A stretch of DNA of 64,000 bases from CP2-2F sp034436355 (GCA_034436355.1 DAOTVQ010000025.1:28836-92835); one strand, 5' to 3'. Shown: positions 25,789 through 34,535, numbered from the stretch's first letter. The notes: generated by a model from the sequence alone, not told the origin. Translations and numbers: made by a program.

Positions 25789-26418
25789 TCAGAGTTCAAA
25801 GCCTACGGCGCGCAGCCATTCTCGTGCAATCAGGGCGTGACCAGGACCGACAGGGTGAAACTGATCATCTGACCACAGTTGCGGCACACTGACGCGCAGC
25901 ACCTGCGCGAACGCCGCCTGCAAATCCACGTAGAGAGTCTTGAACTCAGCGGCAACTTGCGCCATCAAAGCCGCGTAGACTTCCATTTGTCGGCGCATAG
26001 GTTGTTCAGCATCTGCCTCGATCATATAGGGCGAGAGCAGGATCACCCGTGTGCCGAATGCCTCTTGCACACGATGCACCAACAGGCGCAACGTTGCTTG
26101 GTACTCTACCGCGAAAACGGCAGTCGCTGGATCGCCGTGAAATTGGCGGTAGACATCGTTGATGCCAACCATCAGCGAAAGCCAATGCGGGCGCTCACTG
26201 ACGGCATCTTTCTCATAGCGCGCCGCGATCTCACGCACAGTGTTGCCCGCAATGCCGCGGTTGACAAAAGTCAAGTTAAGGTTGGGATAGCGCGCAATTA
26301 GCATATTTCGCACCATGCTGACGTAGCCATACCCATACGGCGGCGCCAGATCGCGCCTGCCAGCCTCTGTAATACTATCGCCGATGAACAAGATTTTCTG
26401 ATTTGGCTCGATCAGCAT
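25789..26418 (-). CDS. SGNH/GDSL-type esterase
   Basis: The SGNH hydrolase blocks are visible in 209 aa: block I ILFIGDSITEAGRR with nucleophile Ser, block II Gly in NRGIAGNTVRE, block III Asn in MVGINDVYRQF, and block V with Asp/His in SDDQFHPVGPGHA. This is the carbohydrate-esterase-like branch (CE12/rhamnogalacturonan acetylesterase style). No signal peptide, so cytoplasmic. It starts 3 bases after the acetylxylan-esterase-like gene, and the two likely deacetylate imported oligosaccharides. Confidence 0.9.
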   Translation of the reverse strand: MLIEPNQKILFIGDSITEAGRRDLAPPYGYGYVSMVRNMLIARYPNLNLTFVNRGIAGNTVREIAARYEKDAVSERPHWLSLMVGINDVYRQFHGDPATAVFAVEYQATLRLLVHRVQEAFGTRVILLSPYMIEADAEQPMRRQMEVYAALMAQVAAEFKTLYVDLQAAFAQVLRVSVPQLWSDDQFHPVGPGHALIAREWLRAVGFEL

Positions 26419-26421
26419 GAG

Positions 26422-27393
26422 TTAGCCCCATAATTCGCGCAAATAGTGTAACTTCGCCAGCAGATGGTGGGCGCCGCCGCCTTCGTGGTTGTTGAAAGGA
26501 TACACGGCAATGCGCTTATGCCCAATATAATGATTATACGCGGCATAAACCGTTGAAGGTGGGCAAATATCATCCATCAAGCCAACTGAAAAGAAGGCGG
26601 GTATGCTTGCCCGTGCCGCAAAATTCATGCCGTCAAAATAGCTGAGCGTCTTATAAACCTGTTCCACTTTATCGCGGTGCGTGGCTAAAAAGCCGCTGAT
26701 CTCATTGTAGGGCGCTGTATCAATCAGGGTAGTGGCACGCCGAAAGTGGCACAGGAACGGCACATCGGGCAGCACCGCAGCAAGGTCTGGCACAAGGGCG
26801 CTCACCGCAAGGCTGATGCCGCCGCCCTGACTGCCGCCCGTGGCAGCCACACGCGCCGCATCAACGGCATCGTGGGCGCGGGCAGCTTCAATGGCGCGTG
26901 CCGCGTCGGTGAATAGGCGGCGGTAGTAATACGTCTTAGGGTCTAGGATGCCGCGTGTCATGAAGCCGGGCAAGTGTGGGTTGCTGCCGTGCGGCTCAGG
27001 GTCGGGTGTATCGCCAACGCGCCAACGGCTGCCTTGCCCGCGTGTATCCATCACCAAGTAGGCAAAGCCCGCGTTGGCAAAAGGCAGCCATTCCGTTGGG
27101 AAGCCGCGCCCGCCGCCATAGCCAATGTATTCGACCACACAAGGCAAGGGCTGCTCAACCCCTTTGGGCAGCATAAACCATGCCTTAATCGGCTGCCCAT
27201 CAAAACCACTAAAGGTGACATCAAAAGTTTCCACAAGCCGCAAGCCGAAATCCACGGGCGTAAACTGCGCGTCTAGCGGCACACGGCGCGCCATGCTGAG
27301 CGTTTCACGCCAAAAGGCGTCGAAATCTTCAGGTTCGCTGCGCGGCGGCAAGTAGGTTTCTAGTTGTTCAAGGGGCAGATCAAACAACGGCAT
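26422..27393 (-). CDS. acetylxylan esterase / cephalosporin-C deacetylase (CE7)
   Basis: A 323-aa alpha/beta hydrolase of carbohydrate-esterase family 7. Nucleophile Ser in GGSQGGGISLAV, charge-relay Asp in GLMDDICPPSTVY and His near HEGGGAHH. RGQGSRW and VVEYIGYGGGRGFPTEW are diagnostic. No signal peptide, so it probably removes acetyl groups from sugars after uptake. First gene of the two-gene operon with the SGNH esterase; a 32-bp palindrome lies between it and rpoB upstream. Confidence 0.93.
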   Translation of the reverse strand: MPLFDLPLEQLETYLPPRSEPEDFDAFWRETLSMARRVPLDAQFTPVDFGLRLVETFDVTFSGFDGQPIKAWFMLPKGVEQPLPCVVEYIGYGGGRGFPTEWLPFANAGFAYLVMDTRGQGSRWRVGDTPDPEPHGSNPHLPGFMTRGILDPKTYYYRRLFTDAARAIEAARAHDAVDAARVAATGGSQGGGISLAVSALVPDLAAVLPDVPFLCHFRRATTLIDTAPYNEISGFLATHRDKVEQVYKTLSYFDGMNFAARASIPAFFSVGLMDDICPPSTVYAAYNHYIGHKRIAVYPFNNHEGGGAHHLLAKLHYLRELWG

Positions 27394-27610
27394 AGCAAAC
27401 GTTTCCTTAGAAATGCATGGCAGGTGCAGCCTTTAACTATACCACGTCTGCCCATAGCAGGGTGCGGTCTTGCAAGGTTTTCGAGCCGATGATAGGCACA
27501 GGGGGCTGATTTTCGCCGCCCAAGCACCGCGGTGCTATCTCGCGCTGAAGCGCACAGGGCATGGACAAACCAAAGACGGGTATGTCAGGCACACACCCTG
27601 CGCTAAGAAC

Positions 27611-27642
27611 CAGCAGGAGCGCTTAATTAAGCGCTCCTGCTG
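27611..27642. terminator. 32-bp perfect palindrome after rpoB
   Basis: Bases 27611-27642 are a perfect 16+16 palindrome (half-site CAGCAGGAGCGCTTAA). As RNA it folds into a 14-bp stem with an AAUU loop, 20 bases after the rpoB stop. There is no U-tract. It probably stabilises or terminates the rpoB transcript; protein binding is an alternative. Confidence 0.6.
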
Positions 27643-27662
27643 ATGGATTTGATCGGGATAGG

Positions 27663-30600
27663 TTAGTTGCGGTCGAAGGCGGAGATACCCAGCAAGCCTG
27701 TAGTCACTTTTGCTTGCTGCTGGCGGGATTTATCCTCATCTTTGCCGAAGCGGATCACCTCGCCAGAGTCACCAATTGCCTCCACTGCCAAGCCTAGGCT
27801 TTGCAGTTCTTTGACCAGCACGCGGAAGCTAGCGGGTACGCCCGGCTCTTCGATCTCATCACCCTTGACGATTGCCTCGTAGGTCTTGACGCGCCCTTGC
27901 ACATCGTCCGACTTGACGGTGAGCATCTCTTGCAGTGTGTAGGCAGCGCCATAGGCTTCCAGCGCCCACACTTCCATCTCACCAAAGCGCTGACCGCCAA
28001 ACTGCGCCTTGCCACCGAGCGGCTGCTGCGTCACAAGGCTGTAGGGCCCTGTGGAGCGCGCATGAACTTTATCCTCGACAAGGTGCGCCAGCTTTAGCAT
28101 ATGGATGATGCCAACCGTGACGGCGCGGTCAAAGGGCAAGCCGGTTTTACCATCGTAGAGCTTTTGCTTACCGTAGATCGGCACGGGCTCACCCGTGCGG
28201 ATTGAGATACGGTTAGCGTATTCGCGGAGTGCCTCGCCGCTGAGGTGTTCAGGGGTTGGCTCGCCGCTCATGATCTGCGTCCACAACCGCAAGGTCGCCT
28301 CCACTGCGTTAGCATCGCGCCGATCACGCTCATCAAGACTACCGGCTTCCTCAGTTTGGAAGAGCAGGATATCATCAGGATTGTAGCCCTGTTCGCGCAG
28401 CCATTCACGCAACACAGCACGCCGTGCATAAAGTGGCTCTTCCGCCAGCAGATTGCTATCGTATTCTGGATTGTCTGCCAGCCACTGATCAATGTACATG
28501 CGGCGCACTTCGTTTTCATCGGCAAGCGATTCTGGATCATACTCCATCGGCTTGATCCATTCCCACGCCCGTTCAGCAATTGTTTGCCAGGCGTAGTCCA
28601 TCAGCCAAGCGCGCCCAAGTTCTGCTTCAATCTCAACTTCTTCCGCACCGTCAAACACAGGCGTCACAGCGCGGAAACCAAGCCGATCTGCCGCCCAGCC
28701 TAGGTGCGTTTCAAGAATTTGCCCAATGTTCATACGACCCGGCACGCCCAACGGATTCAAGATGATGTCCACTGGCGTGCCATCTTCAAGGTAGGGCATG
28801 TCTTCAATCGGCACAACCTTCGAGATAACGCCTTTGTTGCCGTGGCGCCCTGCCATTTTATCACCCTGAGTCAGCTTGCGGCGTTGTGCAACGCTCACGC
28901 GCACCATCTGCTCCACACCGGCAGGCAGATCGCGGTGTTCTTCGCGGTTGAAGATGCGCACATCCACCACCTTGCCGCGCTCACCGTGTGGCAGCCGCAG
29001 GGAAGTATCCTTCACTTCGCGTGCCTTTTCGCCGAAGATGGCGCGCAACAGTTTTTCCTCTGGGCTAAGTTCTTTCTCGCCCTTTGGCGTGATCTTGCCG
29101 ACCAAAATATCATTCGGACCGACTTCCGCGCCAATGCGGACAATGCCGTTTTCGTCAAGGTCTTTCAGCGCTTCCTCACCCACGTTGGGAATATCGTAGG
29201 TGATTTCTTCGGGTCCGAGTTTGGTATCCCGCGCTTCGACCTCGTGCTTTTCGATGTGGATTGAGGTGAAGCGATCATCCCGCAGCAGGCGCTCACTGAT
29301 CAGCAGCGCGTCTTCATAATTGCCGCCTTCCCACGAAATGAAAGCGCACACCACATCATGCCCAAGCGCAAGGTTGCCATGCACTGTTGAGGAGCTATCG
29401 GCAATCACATCATTCGGCTTGACGCGCTGCCCTTTCTGCACAACAGGGCGCTGATCAATGCAGGTCGACTGGTTCGAGCGCGTATACTTACGCAGCTTAT
29501 AGACGCGCTCTTTGCCATCTTCTTCGCGCACTACCACCTGATCGCCCTGCACACTGATCACTTCGCCCGCCTTTTGGCAGATCACAACCTGACCAGAGTC
29601 ATAGGCTGCCTGATCTTCCATCCCAGTGCTGACAATCGGCACGTCTGGCATCAAGAGCGGCACTGCCTGACGCTGCATGTTCGATCCCATCAGGGCGCGC
29701 CCGGCGTCGTCATGTTCTAGGAAGGGAATCAGCGCGGCGGAAATGCCCACGATCTGGCGCGGTGCAACGTCCATGTAGTCAATGCGCGAAGGCATGGCAT
29801 CTAGGAATTTTTGGTGCAGCCGACATGAAACACGCTCGTTCACAAACTGGTTGAGTTCGTCCAGCTTGGCATTTGCTTGTGCGATGGTGAAGCGGTCTTC
29901 CTCATCGGCAGAGAGATAGACCGTGTCATGTGTTACGAAAGGGCGAACTGGCACTTCTGTGATCTTTGCGGCACGCAGTTTCTTGATGACTGCGGCGTCA
30001 ATGACGGTATCTTCCTCGATCAGCACATTGTCATCATCATCGGTGATGTCTTCGCGCAGGGTGCGCCCAAGCAAACGTTCATCATCAATCGAAAGCGTCT
30101 TTAGCACGCGGCGGTAGGGCGTCTCGATGAAGCCGAATTCGTTCACACGCGCATAGGTTGCCAAACGCCCGATCAAGCCGATGTTCGGTCCTTCAGGCGT
30201 CTCGATTGGGCAAATGCGCCCATAGTGGCTGTGATGCACATCGCGCACGTCAAAGCCGGCGCGCTCACGGCGCAGACCGCCGGGTCCGAGTGCAGAGAGC
30301 GTGCGTTTGTGGGTCAGCTCTGCCAATGGGTTGGTCTGCTCCATGAATTGGCTAAGCTGGCTGCTGCCGAAGAACTCGCGGACGGCTGCCACGATTGGGC
30401 GAATGTTGATGAGTGTGATAGGCGTCACACGCTCCGAGTCACGGTGCAGCATACGCTCACGCACAACGCGCTCCGTGCGGCGGAAACCAATCCGCAGTTT
30501 GTTCTGAATCAGCTCACCGACCGTCTTCACGCGGCGGTTACCGAGATGATCAATATCATCGGGCTTCACTTCGCCGTTGTTGATCTGAATCATGCGGCGG

Positions 30601-31598
30601 ATGATCTGCACCAAGTCAAACTTGGTGATGGTGCGAACGCTGCGTGGGATGACATTATCAATGCCCAAGCGCTGATTCAGCTTGTAACGCCCTACGCGCT
30701 CCAAATCGTAGCGGCGCTGGTCAAAGAGTTGACTTTCAAGGTAGCCGCGTGCATTTTCCAGCGTGGCGGGGTCGCCAGGGCGCATTTTCTTATAGAATTC
30801 GAGCAGGGCAGCCTCTGCCAAAGTGCGGTGTTCGCGCAAATCCCACTGGCTTTCGCCACGCAAGGTTGCTGCGATGAATTGATGATCGGGATCAGTATCC
30901 ACATCGCTAAAGACTTCGAGCAGTTCCTCATCCGAGCCGATCTTGATCGGCGAAAGATCATCTTGCCCATCAGAGACGGCAGCCAAAGCGCGCAACAGCA
31001 CCGAAACAGGCACGGTGCGCTTACGGTTAAATTTCACCATCAACTGATCGCTCTTGCGCGTCTCAAATTCCATCCATGCGCCACGATCTGGGATGATCTT
31101 GGCGCTGGACATCACGCGCCCGGTCGTGCGGTCTTCGGTCATATCAAAATAGACGCCGGGCGAGCGAATGAGCTGGCTGACAACGACGCGCTCAATGCCG
31201 TTGATGATGAACGTGCCGTTGCTGGTCATCAGTGGAAAGTCGCCCAAGAAAATATCATTGGTGATGACTTCGCCGCCGGCTTCACGGTTGACGAGTGCCA
31301 CACGCACATGCAGAGGTGCGGCATAGGTCAGGTCGAGTTCAAGGCACTCGTCCTCACCGTGTTTTGGCTCATCAAACCAATACTTCAAGCCCAAATCTTG
31401 CGATTCGGGCGTGTTGCTTGGAAAATAAAGTTTGAGATTGCCGTTGAAGTTTTCAATGGGGCTGATCTCGGCGAACAGATCGCCCAAGCCTTCTTCACAA
31501 AACCAACGGAACGAGTTGAGTTGCACCTCGATCAAAGAGGGTAGGGCTTGCACATCGTATGTGCGTGCATAGTTCTTCGTGTTTAGGCGTCGCTGCAT
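27663..31598 (-). CDS. rpoB: RNA polymerase beta subunit
   Basis: A full-length 1311-aa RpoB. Landmarks: the rifampicin region GSSQLSQFMEQTNPLAELTHKRTLSALGPGG, DVHHSHYGRICPIETPEGPNIGL, MAGRHGNKGVISKV with the active-site lysines, and GGKAQFGGQRFGEMEVWALEAYGAAYTLQE. Relative to E. coli, the rifampicin pocket has E for D516, T for N518 and T for R529. An insertion of roughly 90 residues (DENEVRRMYIDQWL to GEPTPEHL) lies before the C-terminal clamp segment. ATG 31598 has GGAG at 8-9 nt; a GTG at 31616 extends the frame. rpoC does not follow. Confidence 0.98.
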   Translation of the reverse strand: MQRRLNTKNYARTYDVQALPSLIEVQLNSFRWFCEEGLGDLFAEISPIENFNGNLKLYFPSNTPESQDLGLKYWFDEPKHGEDECLELDLTYAAPLHVRVALVNREAGGEVITNDIFLGDFPLMTSNGTFIINGIERVVVSQLIRSPGVYFDMTEDRTTGRVMSSAKIIPDRGAWMEFETRKSDQLMVKFNRKRTVPVSVLLRALAAVSDGQDDLSPIKIGSDEELLEVFSDVDTDPDHQFIAATLRGESQWDLREHRTLAEAALLEFYKKMRPGDPATLENARGYLESQLFDQRRYDLERVGRYKLNQRLGIDNVIPRSVRTITKFDLVQIIRRMIQINNGEVKPDDIDHLGNRRVKTVGELIQNKLRIGFRRTERVVRERMLHRDSERVTPITLINIRPIVAAVREFFGSSQLSQFMEQTNPLAELTHKRTLSALGPGGLRRERAGFDVRDVHHSHYGRICPIETPEGPNIGLIGRLATYARVNEFGFIETPYRRVLKTLSIDDERLLGRTLREDITDDDDNVLIEEDTVIDAAVIKKLRAAKITEVPVRPFVTHDTVYLSADEEDRFTIAQANAKLDELNQFVNERVSCRLHQKFLDAMPSRIDYMDVAPRQIVGISAALIPFLEHDDAGRALMGSNMQRQAVPLLMPDVPIVSTGMEDQAAYDSGQVVICQKAGEVISVQGDQVVVREEDGKERVYKLRKYTRSNQSTCIDQRPVVQKGQRVKPNDVIADSSSTVHGNLALGHDVVCAFISWEGGNYEDALLISERLLRDDRFTSIHIEKHEVEARDTKLGPEEITYDIPNVGEEALKDLDENGIVRIGAEVGPNDILVGKITPKGEKELSPEEKLLRAIFGEKAREVKDTSLRLPHGERGKVVDVRIFNREEHRDLPAGVEQMVRVSVAQRRKLTQGDKMAGRHGNKGVISKVVPIEDMPYLEDGTPVDIILNPLGVPGRMNIGQILETHLGWAADRLGFRAVTPVFDGAEEVEIEAELGRAWLMDYAWQTIAERAWEWIKPMEYDPESLADENEVRRMYIDQWLADNPEYDSNLLAEEPLYARRAVLREWLREQGYNPDDILLFQTEEAGSLDERDRRDANAVEATLRLWTQIMSGEPTPEHLSGEALREYANRISIRTGEPVPIYGKQKLYDGKTGLPFDRAVTVGIIHMLKLAHLVEDKVHARSTGPYSLVTQQPLGGKAQFGGQRFGEMEVWALEAYGAAYTLQEMLTVKSDDVQGRVKTYEAIVKGDEIEEPGVPASFRVLVKELQSLGLAVEAIGDSGEVIRFGKDEDKSRQQQAKVTTGLLGISAFDRN

Positions 31599-31684
31599 AA
31601 CATCGCTCCTCACCACATGGGCTTACGACGGGCGTTTCGGGAACGAACTTTGAGTGGCACATGCTGGGGTCATAGTAAACTCCC

Positions 31685-31712
31685 ATTTTAGCACGTCTTG
31701 AACATTTGTCAA
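31685..31712 (-). promoter_or_regulatory. sigma-70 promoter of rpoB
   Basis: On the minus strand: TTGACA (31712-31707), 16-nt spacer, TAAAAT (31690-31685). The -35 box is perfect. A leader of about 80 nt precedes the rpoB ATG. The preceding hairpin makes rpoB a separate transcription unit. Confidence 0.75.
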
Positions 31713-31742
31713 CCAACGATTTTGAGGGCAGCAAGATATTTA

Positions 31743-31766
31743 GGCGGGATAGTGTGTTATCCCGCC
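31743..31766 (-). terminator. terminator between parvulin gene and rpoB
   Basis: GGCGGGATA (31743-31751) and TATCCCGCC (31758-31766), perfect 9-bp stem, 6-nt loop, followed on the minus strand by the AT-rich TAAATATCTTG. It ends the rpsF-ssb-rpsR-parvulin unit. Confidence 0.65.
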
Positions 31767-31837
31767 AATCAGCGTCGTGTGGGTTGTTCTCCTTCCGCAT
31801 GGGCTTTTCAGCGGAAAGATGTTGGGTGCAGAGCCGC

Positions 31838-33136
31838 CTACTGAATGCGCTCTGGCAAGCCTAACTCTGTGAGCGTTGGCGTGGTTGGCAGCACATCAAT
31901 CCACAGCGAAAAGGTTTGCGCGTTGCGTGCTGTGCGTTGCTCGGTCAGCCATTGTGAGAAGGCGCGCAACTGCACCTGCTCTGCCTCTTGTGGCGTTAGC
32001 GCACGCATCTCCCGTGCTTGCACCTGGATGATGTGAAAGCCGAAGTTCGGCCCGTTGCTAGAAGTATCAATCGGTCCGATGATCTCGCCAATTCGGGCGT
32101 TAAAAACAGCCTCTTCAAACTGCGGCACATACTGCCCGCGCCCCGCCCAGCCTAGCTCACCGCCCTGTGCGCCGCTGCCTGGGTCTTGGCTGAGTGCTGC
32201 CGCTAATGCCGCAAACGACTCGCCGTTTTGCAGAGCGCGCAGGACTTCCTCTGCCTCGGCTTGCGTTTTGACGAGGATATGACGCGCTTTCACTTGAAGT
32301 TCTTCTTCAGGTGGCGCGCCAACTACCGCCATCATCACCTTTTGGCGAATGGCATTCTCAGTGAAGATGCGCGTCAGCAGGGCTTCATCAGCGCCGATGG
32401 CGCGCTGTGCGGCTGCCACAAAATCGCGCTGTGTCTCTGCAAAGGTATTTGCCTGCTCAGTCGCATTCGGGGTGGCGGTTGGAATGCCCGTCGGCAGCGG
32501 CGTGGCGGAGGGCGTCACAGTGATCGTCGGCTCTGTGGTTGGCGTTGGTGTGTTGGTCGGCGTTGGCGAGACAAAGGGTGTCAGGGTCAGGGTTGGTTCT
32601 GCGGTAGGCGTTGGTGTGCTGAAGGTTGGATCGTAGCCATAGAAACTGAAGCGCTGCTTATCTATGTCCTCACTGCTCACCGTGATGCCGTTTTCACGGG
32701 CGTACTGCTGAATGATGAGTGTATCGAGCATCTGGTCCAGCACTTTGCGTCCCATTTGTGTGGGAACTTGCAAATCACGGTACATCTCGGCGTAGGGGCC
32801 GAACTGCTGATTGGTGAGAAACTCGCGGGCGAACTGGCTCTGTGCAACGGGAACAAGCTCCAAGCCGGTCCGCCAGCGCTCGTAGCGCACGCGCTGCTGA
32901 AATTCGCCTACGCTCACACTTTCGCCACCCGCGCTGGCAACAGGCTGCGTTGGGACAACGACGCCTTCAATAAACAGCGCAGCACCCAAAATGACAGCAA
33001 TCACTACGCCCAACACAATGGATACAACTAAGACTGCCCGATCAATCGCCCGTTCACGCTCAGAGCGTGAAGGGCGCACCCGCCCACTTTTGGGCGGCGT
33101 TGGAATGGCTGTCGTCTTGCTTTTACTTTTGGACAT
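31838..33136 (-). CDS. membrane-anchored parvulin-type peptidyl-prolyl isomerase
   Basis: An N-terminal cytoplasmic basic stretch and one TM helix (VLVVSIVLGVVIAVILGAALF, about residues 35-55) place the rest outside the membrane. A SurA-N/PrsA-like helical region (to about 170) is interrupted by a 60-residue T/P-rich low-complexity linker (about 172-230). The parvulin domain follows: VKARHILVKTQAEAEEVL, FAALAAALSQDPGSGAQGGELGW, FEEAVFNARIGEIIGPIDT and FGFHIIQV. It folds exported proteins. It takes the place that rplI often has after rpsR; the gap to rpsR is 30 bases. Confidence 0.88.
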   Translation of the reverse strand: MSKSKSKTTAIPTPPKSGRVRPSRSERERAIDRAVLVVSIVLGVVIAVILGAALFIEGVVVPTQPVASAGGESVSVGEFQQRVRYERWRTGLELVPVAQSQFAREFLTNQQFGPYAEMYRDLQVPTQMGRKVLDQMLDTLIIQQYARENGITVSSEDIDKQRFSFYGYDPTFSTPTPTAEPTLTLTPFVSPTPTNTPTPTTEPTITVTPSATPLPTGIPTATPNATEQANTFAETQRDFVAAAQRAIGADEALLTRIFTENAIRQKVMMAVVGAPPEEELQVKARHILVKTQAEAEEVLRALQNGESFAALAAALSQDPGSGAQGGELGWAGRGQYVPQFEEAVFNARIGEIIGPIDTSSNGPNFGFHIIQVQAREMRALTPQEAEQVQLRAFSQWLTEQRTARNAQTFSLWIDVLPTTPTLTELGLPERIQ

Positions 33137-33166
33137 GCACGTTCGCTCTTTCCGTGTGCGGCGCGG

Positions 33167-33466
33167 TTAATCGCGCGGGATTTCGCCCACGAAGGACAGC
33201 AGTGCCAGATGGCGAGCGCGTTTCACCGCAGTGGCAAGGCGGCGCTGATCGCGGGCGCACAAACCTGTCTGACGGCGTGGGCGAATCTTGCCGCGATCCG
33301 AAAGGAAACGCCGCAGAAGGTCAATGTCCTTGTAGAGTTCGACAGAGGTCTGCTCCAGGCGCATGTTAAAGACACGACGGCGCACGCCGCCGCGACCGCG
33401 AGGCTCAGGCGAACCTGACCCCGACTCTTCGATTTCCTCAATGATGTGGTTATCTTGATCGCTCAT
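33167..33466 (-). CDS. rpsR: 30S ribosomal protein S18
   Basis: The core VELYKDIDLLRRFLSDRGKIRPRRQTGLCARDQRRLATAVKRARHLALLSFV is unmistakable S18. The N-terminus carries an acidic, Gly/Arg-rich extension of about 30 residues (SDQDNHIIEEIEESGSGS) longer than in most bacteria. S18 binds S6 on the 30S platform. Third gene of the rpsF-ssb-rpsR set. Confidence 0.97.
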   Translation of the reverse strand: MSDQDNHIIEEIEESGSGSPEPRGRGGVRRRVFNMRLEQTSVELYKDIDLLRRFLSDRGKIRPRRQTGLCARDQRRLATAVKRARHLALLSFVGEIPRD

Positions 33467-33499
33467 GGTTTGTTGTTCCTGTTTTCGTATGGCTACGCA

Positions 33500-33898
33500 C
33501 TAAAAGGCGTAGTCCTCGTCATCCTGTTCAGAGTCATCTTGCGAATATTCAATCGGCACACCACGGCGGTCACCTAGCACGATCATCTCGTTGGCAACCA
33601 ATTCGGTGCGGTAATGGCGTTTGCCTTCTTCATCTTCCCAACCGCGTGTTTGCAAACGCCCTTCAATATAGACCTGCTGATCTTTACGAAGATGCGATTT
33701 ACAGATTTCCGCCAGCATTCCCCATGCCACCACATTGAACCATTCATGTTCTTCGCGGCGTTCGCCTTCACTATTTGTCCACGTGCGGCTGGTGACTACA
33801 CTAAAGCTGGTGACAGGGCGCCCACTGGGCGTATAGCGCATTTCGGGATCGCGCCCTAAGCTACCGATAATCATAACCTTGTTTAAGCCGCGAGCCAT
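33500..33898 (-). CDS. ssb: single-stranded DNA-binding protein
   Basis: A 132-aa SSB with an OB-fold: MARGLNKVMIIGSLGRDPEMRYTPSGRPVTSFSVVTSRTW, EWFNVVAWG and KDQQVYIEGRLQTRGWED. The C-terminus is acidic, DDSEQDDEDYAF, an atypical form of the DDDIPF tip that recruits repair proteins. It coats ssDNA in replication and repair. It is encoded between rpsF and rpsR, as in many bacteria. Confidence 0.97.
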   Translation of the reverse strand: MARGLNKVMIIGSLGRDPEMRYTPSGRPVTSFSVVTSRTWTNSEGERREEHEWFNVVAWGMLAEICKSHLRKDQQVYIEGRLQTRGWEDEEGKRHYRTELVANEMIVLGDRRGVPIEYSQDDSEQDDEDYAF

Positions 33899-33990
33899 AC
33901 CATCCTTCCTTCTTGACCACTGCTAAACTCGCTTCCCATTTTCAGATGTTGGTGCAGCAGGCAGCGCAGGCAACGCACAGGTGTTGGCAA

Positions 33991-34278
33991 TTACTCGTCA
34001 GCACGCACCAGTAAGTGGCGAATAACACGGTCGTAGAGGCGTAAATTGCGCTCTAATGGGCTAGTGGTGTGCGGCTGCATCTCTAGCTGTTGGGTAACAT
34101 AATGCCCTTCAGTGTATTCACCGATCTGGTAGGCAAGTTTGCGCCTGCCCCATTGGTAGGTGTCGGTGACTTTTCCCTCTAGTTCTTCTACCCACTGCTG
34201 CACTTGCGCGAGGACGCTGCGGAATTCTTCTTCGTCCACGTCAGACGCGACGATGTAAGTCAACTCATAGTGACGCAT
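33991..34278 (-). CDS. rpsF: 30S ribosomal protein S6
   Basis: A 95-aa S6: MRHYELTYIVASDVDEEE, WGRRKLAYQIGEYTEGHYV and LRLYDRVIRHLLVR. It forms the S6:S18 pair of the 30S platform. Start chosen at MRHYELTY because homology begins there; GGAAGGA lies 15 nt upstream inside a leader structure. First gene of rpsF-ssb-rpsR-parvulin. Confidence 0.97.
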   Translation of the reverse strand: MRHYELTYIVASDVDEEEFRSVLAQVQQWVEELEGKVTDTYQWGRRKLAYQIGEYTEGHYVTQQLEMQPHTTSPLERNLRLYDRVIRHLLVRADE

Positions 34279-34294
34279 GTTTGAATCGTTTGAT

Positions 34295-34332
34295 CCTTCC
34301 CTCGGAGTAGCCCTATCCACTAGGGCGGAAAG
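34295..34332 (-). promoter_or_regulatory. S6:S18-binding-type mRNA leader of rpsF
   Basis: On the minus strand: CTTTCC (34332-34327) pairs with GGAAGG (34300-34295); inside lies a hairpin GCCCTA-GTGGA-TAGGGC (34326-34310); the 3' side of the internal loop is TACTCCGAG (34309-34301), containing CCG. This matches the known S6:S18 autoregulatory motif: two stems with a CCG in the asymmetric loop. The Shine-Dalgarno is part of the outer stem, so binding could block translation. Confidence 0.65.
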
Positions 34333-34333
34333 C

Positions 34334-34354
34334 TGCCCAACGCCGTGTTGGGCA
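34334..34354 (-). promoter_or_regulatory. second hairpin in the rpsF upstream region
   Basis: TGCCCAAC (34334-34341) and GTTGGGCA (34347-34354), perfect 8-bp stem with a 5-nt loop, directly 5' of the S6:S18-type structure. It may be part of the leader or a leftover terminator of the gene upstream. Confidence 0.35.
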
Positions 34355-34439
34355 AATGAAACGCCTAGAAGTCTACACTGTTCTGCCGCCTAAGGCAAGG
34401 GCAAGCCTGCCCTCGCGCTGTGTTGGGTGCAGCAAAGTG

Positions 34440-34459
34440 GGGCGGGCTTTATCCCGCCC
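34440..34459 (-). terminator. GC hairpin after the metalloprotease gene
   Basis: GGGCGGG (34440-34446), 6-nt loop, CCCGCCC (34453-34459). A second, imperfect hairpin (TTCCCTTCT near 34473 with GAGAAGGGAA near 34496-34505) lies between it and the stop at 34536. Together they probably end the protease transcript. Confidence 0.5.
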
Positions 34460-34535
34460 TTAGGAGGATTGCTTCCCTTCTTCAAAAACCTTTGGAGAAG
34501 GGAAAAGAGGAAATGCGGCATTAACCGCTCACCTA

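Noticed and set aside
30225..31544. Long plus-strand frame of 439 codons inside rpoB
   Set aside because: It is the antisense shadow of rpoB; composition is Ala/His-rich without any domain, and rpoB is certain.
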